A stretch of 64,000 nt of DNA from Microbacterium oryzae (GCF_009735645.1 NZ_CP032550.1:2728001-2792000), one strand, 5' to 3'; positions 24,994 through 33,433 are shown, counted from the first letter of the stretch. Notes: a model not told the origin generated them from the sequence alone. Translations and numbers: made by a program.

Positions 24994-25803
24994 TCAGGCC
25001 CGGATGAGGTGCTGGAACGTCTCGAGGATGAGCTCGACGCTCAGGCGCTCGGGGATGTCGGGCTCGCCCGCCTCGAACTCCGCCAGCTCCACCCCGCGCA
25101 CCGCTCCGGCCGGGAGAGCGGCGAAGATCGCGGCGACCTGATGCGGCAGCAGCCCGTCGGGCACGCGGTAGGCGGCGGGGATGTAGCCGGGCTCGAGGAC
25201 GTCCCAGTCGACGTGAATCCAGACCGGACGGTCGCCGACGAACGTGCGCACGGCGTCGGGGTTGCTCGCGGCGGGGGAGAGGACGCGCACGCCCGCAGCG
25301 CTCAGCAGTTCGCGCTCGGCGGGGTCGATGTCCCGCGCGCCGACGAGCGCAACCCGGGTCGGGTCGAGGCCTGCGCCGTGACCGCTGTCCCAGAGTCCGC
25401 AGGCGGCGGCGAGCACCATTCCGCCGAGGTACCCCGAGTCGGTGGTGTCGGGAGTGTTGAAGTCGCCATGGGCGTCCACCCACAGCACCACGGCGTCGGG
25501 GCAGCGGGCCGCGACCTCCGGCAGGGTCGCGAGGCTCGCGGCGCACGTGCTGGTCGCCAGCACCGGCACAGTGCCGGCGTCGAGCGCCGTCGCGAGCGCC
25601 GATCGCAGCTCGCGGAGGGTGTCGGCCGCGGCGGGCAGACTCTCGGTCCAGTCGTCCTCGACTGGCGCGGATGGCGTGCCCACCACCTGCGCCTTCACTC
25701 CCAGCAGAGCCGACAGCGCGTCTCCCGCGAGGCGTGCGCCGACGAGCGCTCCGCCCGTCCGATCGGCGACCCGCCCCTGCGAGACGATCAGCGAATGCTC
25801 CAT
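24994..25803 (-). CDS. Arginase-family (ureohydrolase) protein, variant first metal motif
   Basis: The 269-residue protein has the ureohydrolase metal motifs DAHGDFN (Asp110, His112, Asp114) and HVDWDVLEP (Asp199, Asp201). The usual GGDHS motif, which gives the first Mn-ligand His, is replaced by ATSTC near residues 83-87, so that histidine is missing. A subgroup of family members has such a change (family knowledge). Whether it hydrolyses arginine, agmatine or another guanidino compound cannot be told. GGAGG lies upstream of the ATG at 25803. Convergent with the LacI gene. Confidence 0.82.
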   Translation of the reverse strand: MEHSLIVSQGRVADRTGGALVGARLAGDALSALLGVKAQVVGTPSAPVEDDWTESLPAAADTLRELRSALATALDAGTVPVLATSTCAASLATLPEVAARCPDAVVLWVDAHGDFNTPDTTDSGYLGGMVLAAACGLWDSGHGAGLDPTRVALVGARDIDPAERELLSAAGVRVLSPAASNPDAVRTFVGDRPVWIHVDWDVLEPGYIPAAYRVPDGLLPHQVAAIFAALPAGAVRGVELAEFEAGEPDIPERLSVELILETFQHLIRA

Positions 25804-25858
25804 GGTCCGTTCCCTCCGTCACCTGCCATCCTGGCCGGTTCCGACGATCGGGCGGCAA

Positions 25859-26077
25859 TCAGCCCTGTCCGGCGGCGCGGATGGCCGGGGTGCTGAGGCC
25901 GAGCATGTTGCGCCCGCCCATGCGCGCGATGCGCAGCCGGGCGCTCCTATCGCCGAGGGTCGCGACGACGGGCGGGTTCTTCGCGGAGCCGATGGCGACG
26001 ACCTGCTCGTCATCGAGGAGGATCGCGGCCGCGGGGCCGGTCTTCTCGATGACGGTGCGCAGCCGGATGGCGGTCAT
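25859..26077 (-). CDS. Short DUF1905-like protein, probably truncated
   Basis: A 72-residue protein, MTAIRLRTVIEKTGPAAAIL..., with GSAKNPPVVATLGDRSARLRIARMGGRNMLGLS. This follows the DUF1905 pattern (AGKRPPV-type, then GGR-x-L-x-L), but the frame ends at AAGQG, where relatives usually continue for another strand and often a C-terminal YdeI-like domain. The ATG at 26077 is preceded at 6 nt by TACACT, so it has its own leaderless-type promoter. It may be a short functional domain or the remnant of a longer gene. Confidence 0.6.
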   Translation of the reverse strand: MTAIRLRTVIEKTGPAAAILLDDEQVVAIGSAKNPPVVATLGDRSARLRIARMGGRNMLGLSTPAIRAAGQG

Positions 26078-26083
26078 GGGGCG

Positions 26084-26089
26084 AGTGTA
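26084..26089 (-). promoter_or_regulatory. -10 hexamer TACACT, leaderless start
   Basis: TACACT on the minus strand ends 6 nt before the ATG at 26077. Confidence 0.5.
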
Positions 26090-26105
26090 GGCGGGTGCAT
26101 GAGGT

Positions 26106-26137
26106 GGCGCCCGCCCTCCGGGAGGAGAGCGGGCGCC
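26106..26137 (-). terminator. Terminator after YhgE/Pip gene
   Basis: Stem GGCGCCCGC (26106-26114) with GCGGGCGCC (26129-26137), with an inner CTCC/GGAG pair, 13 nt past the stop codon at 26151. Confidence 0.65.
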
Positions 26138-26150
26138 GGGTCGTGCGGGA

Positions 26151-28727
26151 TCAGGCGGTCTTCAGCGCGTCCTTCACGGAGATCGTCCGCCGGGCGGTGA
26201 CGGCGATCGTCGTGGCGATGAAGCCGAGCACGCCCCAGACGAGGAGACCCGCGACCGCGGCGCCCGCGCCACCCGCGTCGGTGACGACCGAGAGCAGCGC
26301 TCGGTAAGCCGGCGCCGTCGGCAGCGCGGCGGCGAGGTCGGCGAGCACGCCGGGCGTCGTCGAGACGATGCCCGTGGCGATCGCGAGGGCGCCCACGACC
26401 GCCGAGATCCAGCGCCCGGCGCCGCCGAACACGGCGACGAGCGCCTGGTTCACGGCGGCGAACGCCACGCCCGCGAGGGCGCTGATGCCGAGGAAGGCCC
26501 AGAACGTCGGCGCCTCGTACCCCGTCGCGATCTCGACGACGACCGCCATGATGACGCCCTGCAGGGCACCGATGAGCGCGGCCGGCAGCAGCGTCCCGCC
26601 GGCCAGCAGGGCCGACGCGCGACGCGACGTCAGCGCGCGGCTCGTCACCGAGCGCAGCGCCACGAAGGTCGCGAGGCTGCCGAACCAGAGCACGACCGCC
26701 GCGAGCAGCGGGATGGCCGAGGTGCCGAACAGGTTCAGGTCGGTGTCCGCGTCGACCGGCGCGGCGACCACGGAGGCGAGCGAGCTGGCCTCGCCGTCGG
26801 TGAACGACGGCAGCTGGTCGACGGCCGTGCCGAGGCCCTCGCCGAGCGTTCCGGCGCCGTCGGCGAGCTCGCCGATGCCGTCGCCGAGGTCGCCCGCACC
26901 GGTCGCGAGCTCCGTCGCGCCGTCGCCGAGGGGGCCGGCGCCCGAAGCGAGCTGCTCGGCGCCGGAGGAGAGCTGGGTGGCGCCGCCCGCGAGCGCGCCG
27001 ATCCCGGTGGCGAGATCGTCGGTGCCCGTCGCGAGCGTGCCCGCTCCGTCGGCCAGCTGACCCGCGCCATCCGCCAGCTGGGCGGTGCCGCCGGAGAGCT
27101 GCGCCGCGCCGCCGGAGAGGCCGCTCGCCCCGTCGGCGAGGGCGCCGACGCCCGACGACAGGTCGTCGGCACCGCCCGCCAGCTGGCCGATGCCGGCCGC
27201 GAGCTGGTTCGCGCCGTCGGAGACACCCGTCGCGCCGGTGGCGAGCTCGCCCGCGCCATCGGCGAGGCTCGAGGCGCCGGTGGCGGACTGATCGGCGCCG
27301 TCGGCGAGCTGCGTGAGCCCGCCCGCGAGCTGGCCGGCGCCGTCGGATGCCGCGCGCAGCTGGCCTGCGATCTGCTCGGGCGCCTGAGTCGCGAGGCCCG
27401 CCAGCCCCTCCGCGGTGCCGGCCGCGGCGGTGTGCGCCTGCGCCGCCGGGTCGACGAGAGCGGCAAGGCCCCCGCAGAACTCGGGCGCCGCGCCCGACAC
27501 TCCGCACTGCTCGCTGAGCGCGGCGAGGCCCTCCGCGACGCCCGCGGTCGCCTGCGCGCTGCCGTCCGCGGCTGCGGTCAGCTCGGCGGGGACGAGTCCC
27601 TGCTCCGCGAGCTGGTCGGCGCCGGCGGCCAGCTGCGACTGCAGCTCGGCCGCACCGGCCTGCGACTGGCGGATGCCGTCGGCCAGCGCCGACACGCCCG
27701 TCGAGAGCTGCGATGCGCCGTCGGACAGGCCGGCGGCGCCGGTGGCGAGCTGACCCGCACCGTCGGCGAGCGAGGAGGCGCCGTCGGCGCTCTGTCGCGC
27801 GCCGTCCGCGAGGGCGGAGGCGCCGGTCGCCGCCTGACCCGCGCCGCTCGCGAGCTGGTCGGCGCCCGAGGCGAGGGCACCTGCCCCGTCGGTCAGCTGC
27901 GTCGCGCCCGACTGCAGGCCCGAGGCGCCATCGGCGAGCTGGTGCGCGCCGTCCGCGAGCTGGCTCGCGCCCGCGCTCGCATCGGTCGCGCCGCCGGCGA
28001 GCTCGCCCGCGCCATCCGCCAGCTGGCCGGCTCCCTCGCCGAACTGGCCGATGCCGTCGGCGAGCTGGGTCGCTCCGTCGGAGAGCTGCACCGCGCCATC
28101 CTGCGCCTGCGTGGCGCCGTCGGCGAGCTGCGTCGCGCCGTCGGCGGCGTCGCCCAGCTGCTCGCCGAGCGTGGTGTAGCCGATGAAGACGTTCTCGAGC
28201 GTCGACTCCGACAGCGTGGACCCGAGCGTCGAGGCCGCGACCTGCGCCACCTGCGACGCGATCGCGCCGTCGACGATGCGCGCGTCGGGCGCGGTGGTCA
28301 CCTCGATCTTCGCCTGCTCGGGGTCCTCGTCCTCGCCCGAGAGCGACTTCGCCGACGACATCGCGGCGGCGGAGAAGTCCTCGGGGATGGTGATGACGGC
28401 CTGATAGGTGCCATCGGCGATGCCGTCGGCCGCGTCGTCGGCGTTGGAGAGCACCCAGTCGAGATTGCTGTCGAGGTCGTCGGAGCCCTCGACGAGACCG
28501 GCGGCGAGCTGGCGACCGAGCGGCACGGTCTGGCCGTCGATCTCGGTGCCGTCGTCGGCGTTCACGATCGCGGCGCTCATGTTCTCGAGCTGATCGGTCG
28601 GGTTCTCGAGCGACGCGACGAGCACACCGCCCACGACGGCGGGCAGCAGCAGCACGCCGACGAAGCTCAGCCACGTCACGCGCCCTCGCGACTCGGCGCG
28701 TTCGACGGATGGGCGGAAGCGGGTCAT
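26151..28727 (-). CDS. YhgE/Pip-type membrane protein with heptad-repeat ectodomain
   Basis: The 858-residue protein has one N-terminal membrane helix (about 17-40), an extracytoplasmic region and about six C-terminal helices (about 670-850), the YhgE/Pip (ABC-2-like) layout. Residues 197-633 are mostly 7-residue repeats of the form GAxQLAD in two blocks, split at about 366-465 by a non-repeat segment with two cysteines (CGVSGAAPEFC). Relatives include phage infection protein Pip and ESX-linked type VII-like exporters. Its ATG overlaps the MMPL stop by 4 bp, so the two are cotranslated. Probably part of an envelope export machine; substrate unknown. Confidence 0.85.
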   Translation of the reverse strand: MTRFRPSVERAESRGRVTWLSFVGVLLLPAVVGGVLVASLENPTDQLENMSAAIVNADDGTEIDGQTVPLGRQLAAGLVEGSDDLDSNLDWVLSNADDAADGIADGTYQAVITIPEDFSAAAMSSAKSLSGEDEDPEQAKIEVTTAPDARIVDGAIASQVAQVAASTLGSTLSESTLENVFIGYTTLGEQLGDAADGATQLADGATQAQDGAVQLSDGATQLADGIGQFGEGAGQLADGAGELAGGATDASAGASQLADGAHQLADGASGLQSGATQLTDGAGALASGADQLASGAGQAATGASALADGARQSADGASSLADGAGQLATGAAGLSDGASQLSTGVSALADGIRQSQAGAAELQSQLAAGADQLAEQGLVPAELTAAADGSAQATAGVAEGLAALSEQCGVSGAAPEFCGGLAALVDPAAQAHTAAAGTAEGLAGLATQAPEQIAGQLRAASDGAGQLAGGLTQLADGADQSATGASSLADGAGELATGATGVSDGANQLAAGIGQLAGGADDLSSGVGALADGASGLSGGAAQLSGGTAQLADGAGQLADGAGTLATGTDDLATGIGALAGGATQLSSGAEQLASGAGPLGDGATELATGAGDLGDGIGELADGAGTLGEGLGTAVDQLPSFTDGEASSLASVVAAPVDADTDLNLFGTSAIPLLAAVVLWFGSLATFVALRSVTSRALTSRRASALLAGGTLLPAALIGALQGVIMAVVVEIATGYEAPTFWAFLGISALAGVAFAAVNQALVAVFGGAGRWISAVVGALAIATGIVSTTPGVLADLAAALPTAPAYRALLSVVTDAGGAGAAVAGLLVWGVLGFIATTIAVTARRTISVKDALKTA
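26829..28139 (-). repeat. Degenerate 21-bp coding repeats (7-residue unit)
   Basis: Within the YhgE/Pip gene, about 50 units of a 21-bp pattern encode GAxxLxD/S-type heptads in two blocks with a unique spacer. Units differ from one another, so the array is old and under protein-level selection rather than freshly duplicated. Confidence 0.8.
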
Positions 28728-31486
28728 GCGGTCACCTCGAGGATCTCGGAGGGGCTGAGGATGGCGGTGGTCTCGCGCACGCGGAAGCCCGCGGAGGCGA
28801 GGAGCACGCGAGCGCGCTGCGCGTCGTGCGCGGACGCGACGACGGTGAGCGGGTTCGCCGGGTCGGCGTCGCGCGCCGCCCGGAGGAGGTCGGCGACCCG
28901 GTCGACCGCGGCGGGGGCGAGCGCGTCGAGGGCGTCGAGGACGACGAGCCGCGTGCCGCCCGAGAGCGCCTCGCGGAGGGTCGCGACGGGGTCGTCGCCG
29001 CTGTCGAACAGTGCGACGCCGACGTGGGTGCGGACCCACGCCCCGCGTCCCGGCAGGAGATGCCCCGCCACGCGCAGCCGGCCATCCGCGATCGGGATGC
29101 GCCCGGCGACGGCGAGGAGCACCGCGCGCGTGCGACGCGGGTCGGGGGAGGTCACGACGAGCGCGTCGCCCGGATCCGCGCGGAGGCTGACGTCGGAGAC
29201 GACCTGCTCCTCGCGCTCGGCGATGACGACGCCCTCGGCCGCGACGACGGCGGTCGAGCGGGGCTCCGGCCAGTCCGCGAGCTCGCGCTCGCGCTCGACG
29301 GCCTCGCCCTCGATGTCGAAGTGGGGGAGCAGGCGCTCGAGCCAGGCCGGCATCCACCAGGCGTGGCGGCCGAGCAGGGCCATCACGGCCGGGACGAGGG
29401 TCATGCGGATGAGGAACGCGTCGACTGCGATGCCCACCGCGAGCGCCAGGGCGATCGGCTTGATGCTGCTGTCGCCCTCGGGCACGAACGCCGCGAACAC
29501 GGCGAACATGATGATGGCGGCGGCGGTGACCACGCGCGAGGAGGCGGTGAAGCCCGACCGGACGGCGTCCGCGGCGACCTCGTTCGTGCGGCCCAGGCGG
29601 CGCGAGGCGTGGACGAAGTCCTCCCGCATGCGCGAGACGAGGAACACCTCGTAGTCCATCGCCAGGCCGAACAGCACGCCCATGACGACGATCGGCATGA
29701 ACGCGATGACGGGACCCGTCTTGGCCACGTGCAGGAGATCGGCGCCCCAGCCCCACTCGAACACCGCGGTCACGACGCCGAACGCGGCGAGGATCGACAG
29801 AAGGTAGCCGGCCGTGGCCTTGAGCGGCACCCAGATCGAGCGGAACACGATCATGAGGAGCACGAACGACAGGCCCACGACGAAGATGCCGAACGGCAGC
29901 AGGGCCGCGCCGAGCCGGTCGGAGATGTCGATGGAGACCGCCGTGAAGCCGGTCACCTTGAGGTCGATGTCGTACTCGTCGAGCCACTCGTCGTGGTGGG
30001 AGCGCAGCTCGCGGACGAGGTCGGCGGTCGCCGGGTCGGACGGCCCGGTCTCGGGCACGATCTGGACGATGCCGGTGTCGGCGGTCTCGTTGGGAACGGC
30101 CAGCGCCACCTCCGCGACGCCGTCGATCTTCTCCACCTCGTCGCCGATGTCCTCCATGAGCCCGAGCGGGTCGTCGGACGTGACGATGGTGCCGGTGAGG
30201 ATGAGCGGGCCGTTGAAGCCCTCGCCGAAGTGCTCGCCGACGAGGTCGTAGCTCTGGCGCGCCTCGCTGTCGGCGGGCAGCACGCCCGCGTTGGGCAGCG
30301 CCAGGCCGAGCTGAGCCGAGGGGATGGCGACCACGCCGAGTCCGACGGCGACGGCGATCGTCGTGATGAGCGGGTGACGCGTGACGCCGCGCACCCAGCG
30401 CACGGCGAAGCCGTCCTTGCGAGCCGCGGCACGGCCATCCGCCGTCTTCTTCGGGCGCCGCACGCGGCCGACCGCGCGGCCCTTCACGAAGCCGAGGAAC
30501 GCGGGGGTGAGCGTGACGGCGATGAGCACGGCGATCGCGACGGCGACCGCTGCGGCGATGCCCATGGTGGTGAGGAACGGGATGCCGGCGAAGCCCAGGC
30601 CGATGAGGGCGATGAGCACCGTGGCGCCGGCGAACGTCACGGCCGAGCCCGCGGTGCCCGTCGCGCGGGCGGCGGATTCCTCGGGATCCACCCCCTCGCG
30701 CACCTGATCCTGATGTCGGGCGGCGATGAAGAGGGCGTAGTCGATGCCCACCGCGAGGCCGAGCATGAGCGCGAGCAGCGGCGTCGTCGCCGAGACCGTG
30801 GCCACCGACGTCGCCGCGACGATGCCGAGCATCGAGACGCCGACGCCGAGGAGCGCGACGCCGAGCGGCAGGCCCGCGAGCACGAACGAGCGGAAGGTCA
30901 CGATGAGCACGAGCAGGGCGATGACGACGCCGACGGCCTCGGTGATCGTGACGGTGGGGAGCTCCGTGGCGTAGAGGTCGCCGCCGAGCGCGACCTGCGC
31001 GCCCTCCGGCAGCTCGTCGCGCAGCTCGTCGACGGCGGCGGCGAAGTCGTCCTTCGTCTCGTCGTCGATCTCGGAGCTCGAGCCGGAGAACTGCGCCTGG
31101 ACGATGGCGGCCGTGCCGTCGTCGGAGAGGAGCCCCGTCACCATCTCGTCGTAGGGGGACGTCGAGCCCTCCACACCGGGGAAGTCGACGATCTCGTCGA
31201 CCTTGTCCTCGATCGGGTCGCGGTAGGCCGCGTCTTCGATGTCGTCGCCGTCGGCGGCGATGACGATGAACTGCGCGGCGGTGCCGGAGACCTGCGGGAA
31301 CGTGCGGCTCAGCTGCTCGAGACCCTCCTGGGCCTCCGTGCCCGGGATGGAGAAGCTGTTGTCGAATCCCTTGTTGAGGCCGAGCGCCGCCCCGCCCATC
31401 ACGAGCAGGATGATCAGCCACGAGCCCAGGACTCGCCAGGGGTGGCGATAGGACCAGCGGCCGAGCGAGTACAGCAGGGTGGACAC
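28724..31486 (-). CDS. MMPL/RND family transporter with C-terminal ABC-ATPase-like remnant
   Basis: The 920-residue protein has two repeated MMPL units, each with a membrane helix, a porter loop and five helices, including GVALLGVGVSMLGI and GIDYALFIAARHQ (about residue 235) and MDYEVFLVSRMREDF (about 610). From about residue 745 a soluble domain resembles an ABC ATPase: VVSDVSLRADPGDALVVTSP, where the Walker A GxxGxGKS/T is replaced by SPDPRRTRA, and RLVVLDALDAL in the Walker B place, without a visible LSGGQ. It is probably catalytically dead. GTG start with GGAGG 6 nt upstream. TetR-controlled operon with the YhgE gene. Confidence 0.86.
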   Translation of the reverse strand: MSTLLYSLGRWSYRHPWRVLGSWLIILLVMGGAALGLNKGFDNSFSIPGTEAQEGLEQLSRTFPQVSGTAAQFIVIAADGDDIEDAAYRDPIEDKVDEIVDFPGVEGSTSPYDEMVTGLLSDDGTAAIVQAQFSGSSSEIDDETKDDFAAAVDELRDELPEGAQVALGGDLYATELPTVTITEAVGVVIALLVLIVTFRSFVLAGLPLGVALLGVGVSMLGIVAATSVATVSATTPLLALMLGLAVGIDYALFIAARHQDQVREGVDPEESAARATGTAGSAVTFAGATVLIALIGLGFAGIPFLTTMGIAAAVAVAIAVLIAVTLTPAFLGFVKGRAVGRVRRPKKTADGRAAARKDGFAVRWVRGVTRHPLITTIAVAVGLGVVAIPSAQLGLALPNAGVLPADSEARQSYDLVGEHFGEGFNGPLILTGTIVTSDDPLGLMEDIGDEVEKIDGVAEVALAVPNETADTGIVQIVPETGPSDPATADLVRELRSHHDEWLDEYDIDLKVTGFTAVSIDISDRLGAALLPFGIFVVGLSFVLLMIVFRSIWVPLKATAGYLLSILAAFGVVTAVFEWGWGADLLHVAKTGPVIAFMPIVVMGVLFGLAMDYEVFLVSRMREDFVHASRRLGRTNEVAADAVRSGFTASSRVVTAAAIIMFAVFAAFVPEGDSSIKPIALALAVGIAVDAFLIRMTLVPAVMALLGRHAWWMPAWLERLLPHFDIEGEAVERERELADWPEPRSTAVVAAEGVVIAEREEQVVSDVSLRADPGDALVVTSPDPRRTRAVLLAVAGRIPIADGRLRVAGHLLPGRGAWVRTHVGVALFDSGDDPVATLREALSGGTRLVVLDALDALAPAAVDRVADLLRAARDADPANPLTVVASAHDAQRARVLLASAGFRVRETTAILSPSEILEVTA

Positions 31487-31518
31487 GAGGCGCCTCCGGA
31501 AGATGGCGGACGGGATTC

Positions 31519-31551
31519 GATACAGCGCTGTATCCGATACAGATGTGTATC
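31519..31551. promoter_or_regulatory. Tandem palindromic TetR operators
   Basis: GATACAGCGCTGTATC (31519-31534) is a perfect palindrome. GATACAGATGTGTATC (31536-31551) is a second, near-perfect one. Centres are 17 bp apart. They lie between the MMPL gene and the divergent TetR gene and overlap where promoters for both are expected. Confidence 0.85.
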
Positions 31552-31623
31552 GTAGTCGACGCGCACGGGACCGAGGCTGGGTCTGCCGTGTGAGATGGTG
31601 AACGACGCGGGAGGAGCGCCGAC

Positions 31624-32259
31624 GTGGCGGATCAGGTGCGCGCGACCACGCGCAGTCGTGAGAACACGCGTGCGCGCCTGCTCGAGGCGGCCGCCGCCGT
31701 GTTCGCCGAGGTGGGTCTCGGCGAGGCGTCCGTCGAGCGGATCTGCGAGCGCGCGGGCTTCACGCGGGGCGCGTTCTACTCGAACTTCGCGTCGAAGGAC
31801 GAGATGTTCCTCGAGCTCGCGAAGGCCGTCGCGCAGGAGCGCGTGGCGGCGGTGCGGGTGCGCGTGGCGGAGATGGACATCGGCGCGGGCCTCGGGGCGG
31901 AGGCGGAGAACGCTGCCGCGATCATCCGGGTCCTCGACGTCATGGACGACGACCGCGTCACCACGCTGCTCATGCACGAGATCGAGATCCACGCGATGCG
32001 CGATCCGGAGTTCGCCGCCGCCTATGCCGCGCAGCTCGACGACATCGTCGCCGAGGTCGTGCAGCTCGTCGAGGAGATCGTGGAGGCGGAGGGCCTCGCG
32101 CTGCGACTCCCCGCGCACGAGGCCGCGAGCATCATCCTCGCGGTGTGGTCGGAGGTGTCGCGCCGCGTCGCGATCGCCGGTCTCGAGGGCGACGCCGCGC
32201 GGGAGATCCGCAGCGTCGAGGTGGGCCGCGTCGTGCAGCTCGTCGTCGAGCGGCGCTGA
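31624..32259 (+). CDS. TetR/AcrR family regulator of the MMPL operon
   Basis: The 211-residue protein has an N-terminal TetR HTH (ARLLEAAAAVFAEVGLGEAS, then ICERAGFTRGAFYSNFASKDEM, residues about 17-60) and an all-helical ligand-binding C-terminal domain. It starts at GTG 31624 with GGAGG upstream. Divergent from the MMPL/YhgE operon and separated from it by two near-identical palindromes, it is very likely the repressor of that operon and of itself. The inducer is unknown, possibly a transported lipid or toxic compound (inference). Confidence 0.9.
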   Translation: MADQVRATTRSRENTRARLLEAAAAVFAEVGLGEASVERICERAGFTRGAFYSNFASKDEMFLELAKAVAQERVAAVRVRVAEMDIGAGLGAEAENAAAIIRVLDVMDDDRVTTLLMHEIEIHAMRDPEFAAAYAAQLDDIVAEVVQLVEEIVEAEGLALRLPAHEAASIILAVWSEVSRRVAIAGLEGDAAREIRSVEVGRVVQLVVERR

Positions 32260-32267
32260 GCTCTCGC

Positions 32268-32337
32268 CAGAGCAGCGCGTCGGTCCGGCCGGCCCAGAGC
32301 AGCGCGTCGGTCCGGCTGGCTCAGAGCAGCGCGTCGG
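32268..32337. repeat. 27-bp tandem repeat covering the menC 3' end
   Basis: The unit CAGAGCAGCGCGTCGG plus TCCGGCCGGCC-like bases occurs at 32268 and 32295, and starts a third time at 32322, 27 bp apart. The third copy is the end of the menC coding sequence, including its stop codon (32321-32323), so the tail of menC was duplicated twice into the intergenic space. Confidence 0.8.
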
Positions 32338-33334
32338 CGATGGACGGACGCACGAGCGTCGAGTAGCAGCGCGAGATGCGCTCGCGCCACCATGCCGCGC
32401 GCTCGTCGGATGCCGCGTGCGCGTCGAGCAGCTCGGGGACGGGCTCGACGCGGGCGACGGAAATGGCGCCGCCCCGCGGCACGAGGCGCGGTTCCGCGAC
32501 GTCCGCCGCGAGGAGGGCAGCGGTGCCGAGGCCGCAGTCGAACTCGAGGACGGGGAGCGCGGCCGCGAGCGCGGCGCCCTGGGCGAGGCCGATCGAGGTG
32601 TCGAGCGCGCTGGACACCACCGCCGGAAGCCCCGCGGCCTGCACGATGTCGAGTGCGCGGCGGGTGCCGCCGAGCGGCTGCGCCTTGACGATGAGGATGT
32701 CGGCGGCCCCCGCGCGCGCCACCCGCAGGGGGTCGGCGGCCTTGCGGACGCTCTCGTCGGCTGCGATGGGGATGTCCCAATCGCGCAGGCGGCGCCGGAT
32801 CTCCGCGAGCTCCTCGACGCTCGCGCACGGCTGCTCGGCGTACTCGAGATCGAACTCCGACAGGGCGTGGAGAGCGCGCTCGGCCTCGTCGACATTCCAT
32901 CCGCCGTTGGCGTCGACGCGGATGCGCGCCTCGATGCCCATCGCCTCGCGCACCGCGCGGACGCGCGCGATGTCGTCGTCGAGGGTCTGCCCGGCTTCGG
33001 CGACCTTGACCTTGGCGGTGCGGCAGCCGTCATAGCGGGCGAGGATCTCCGGCACGCGGTCGGCGGTCACCGCCGGCACGGTCGCGTTCACCGGGATGGT
33101 GTCGCGGTGCGCGGCCGGCTGCGGATTGAAGGCGAAGTCGATGGCCGACGCGAGCCAGGTCGAGGCCTCCGCGTCGTCGTACTCGAGGAACGGCGAGAAC
33201 TCCGCCCACCCCTCGGGGCCCTCGAACAGGGCCGCCTCGCGGCGGCCGACCCCGCGGAACCGCGTGGCGAGGGGGAGGGAGACGATGCGCGTCGACGCGA
33301 GGATCTCGTCGAGGGCGGGCAGCGGAGCGGTCAT
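32321..33334 (-). CDS. menC: o-Succinylbenzoate synthase
   Basis: The 337-residue enolase-superfamily enzyme dehydrates SHCHC to o-succinylbenzoate in menaquinone synthesis. Visible are TAKVKVAE near residue 107 (catalytic Lys in KxK), RIRVDANGGWNVDEA near 142 (metal-ligand Asp), LEYAEQPC near 170 (Glu) and IAADESVRKAAD near 195 (Asp-Glu), then LIVKAQPLGG (second catalytic Lys). The ATG at 33334 is preceded at 6 nt by CAGGAT. It lies divergent from an LLM oxidoreductase and starts the menaquinone region. Confidence 0.9.
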   Translation of the reverse strand: MTAPLPALDEILASTRIVSLPLATRFRGVGRREAALFEGPEGWAEFSPFLEYDDAEASTWLASAIDFAFNPQPAAHRDTIPVNATVPAVTADRVPEILARYDGCRTAKVKVAEAGQTLDDDIARVRAVREAMGIEARIRVDANGGWNVDEAERALHALSEFDLEYAEQPCASVEELAEIRRRLRDWDIPIAADESVRKAADPLRVARAGAADILIVKAQPLGGTRRALDIVQAAGLPAVVSSALDTSIGLAQGAALAAALPVLEFDCGLGTAALLAADVAEPRLVPRGGAISVARVEPVPELLDAHAASDERAAWWRERISRCYSTLVRPSIADALL

Positions 33335-33340
33335 GCGACC

Positions 33341-33346
33341 ATCCTG
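33341..33346 (-). promoter_or_regulatory. -10 hexamer CAGGAT, possible leaderless start of menC
   Basis: CAGGAT on the minus strand ends 6 nt before the menC ATG. The first base is C, not T. Confidence 0.4.
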
Positions 33347-33433
33347 CCCCTCCCGCGCGCGCGGCGCGCGGAACCGGGCCAGGGCCATCCGCTCGCTCTC
33401 GTCTCGACGCGGCCCCGGCCATCCGCCCGACCC

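Noticed and set aside
26151..31421. Fusion of YhgE and MMPL into one 1756-residue protein
   Set aside because: The open frame is continuous by chance over the MMPL gene in another phase. The YhgE start at 28727 and the MMPL stop overlap by ATGA.
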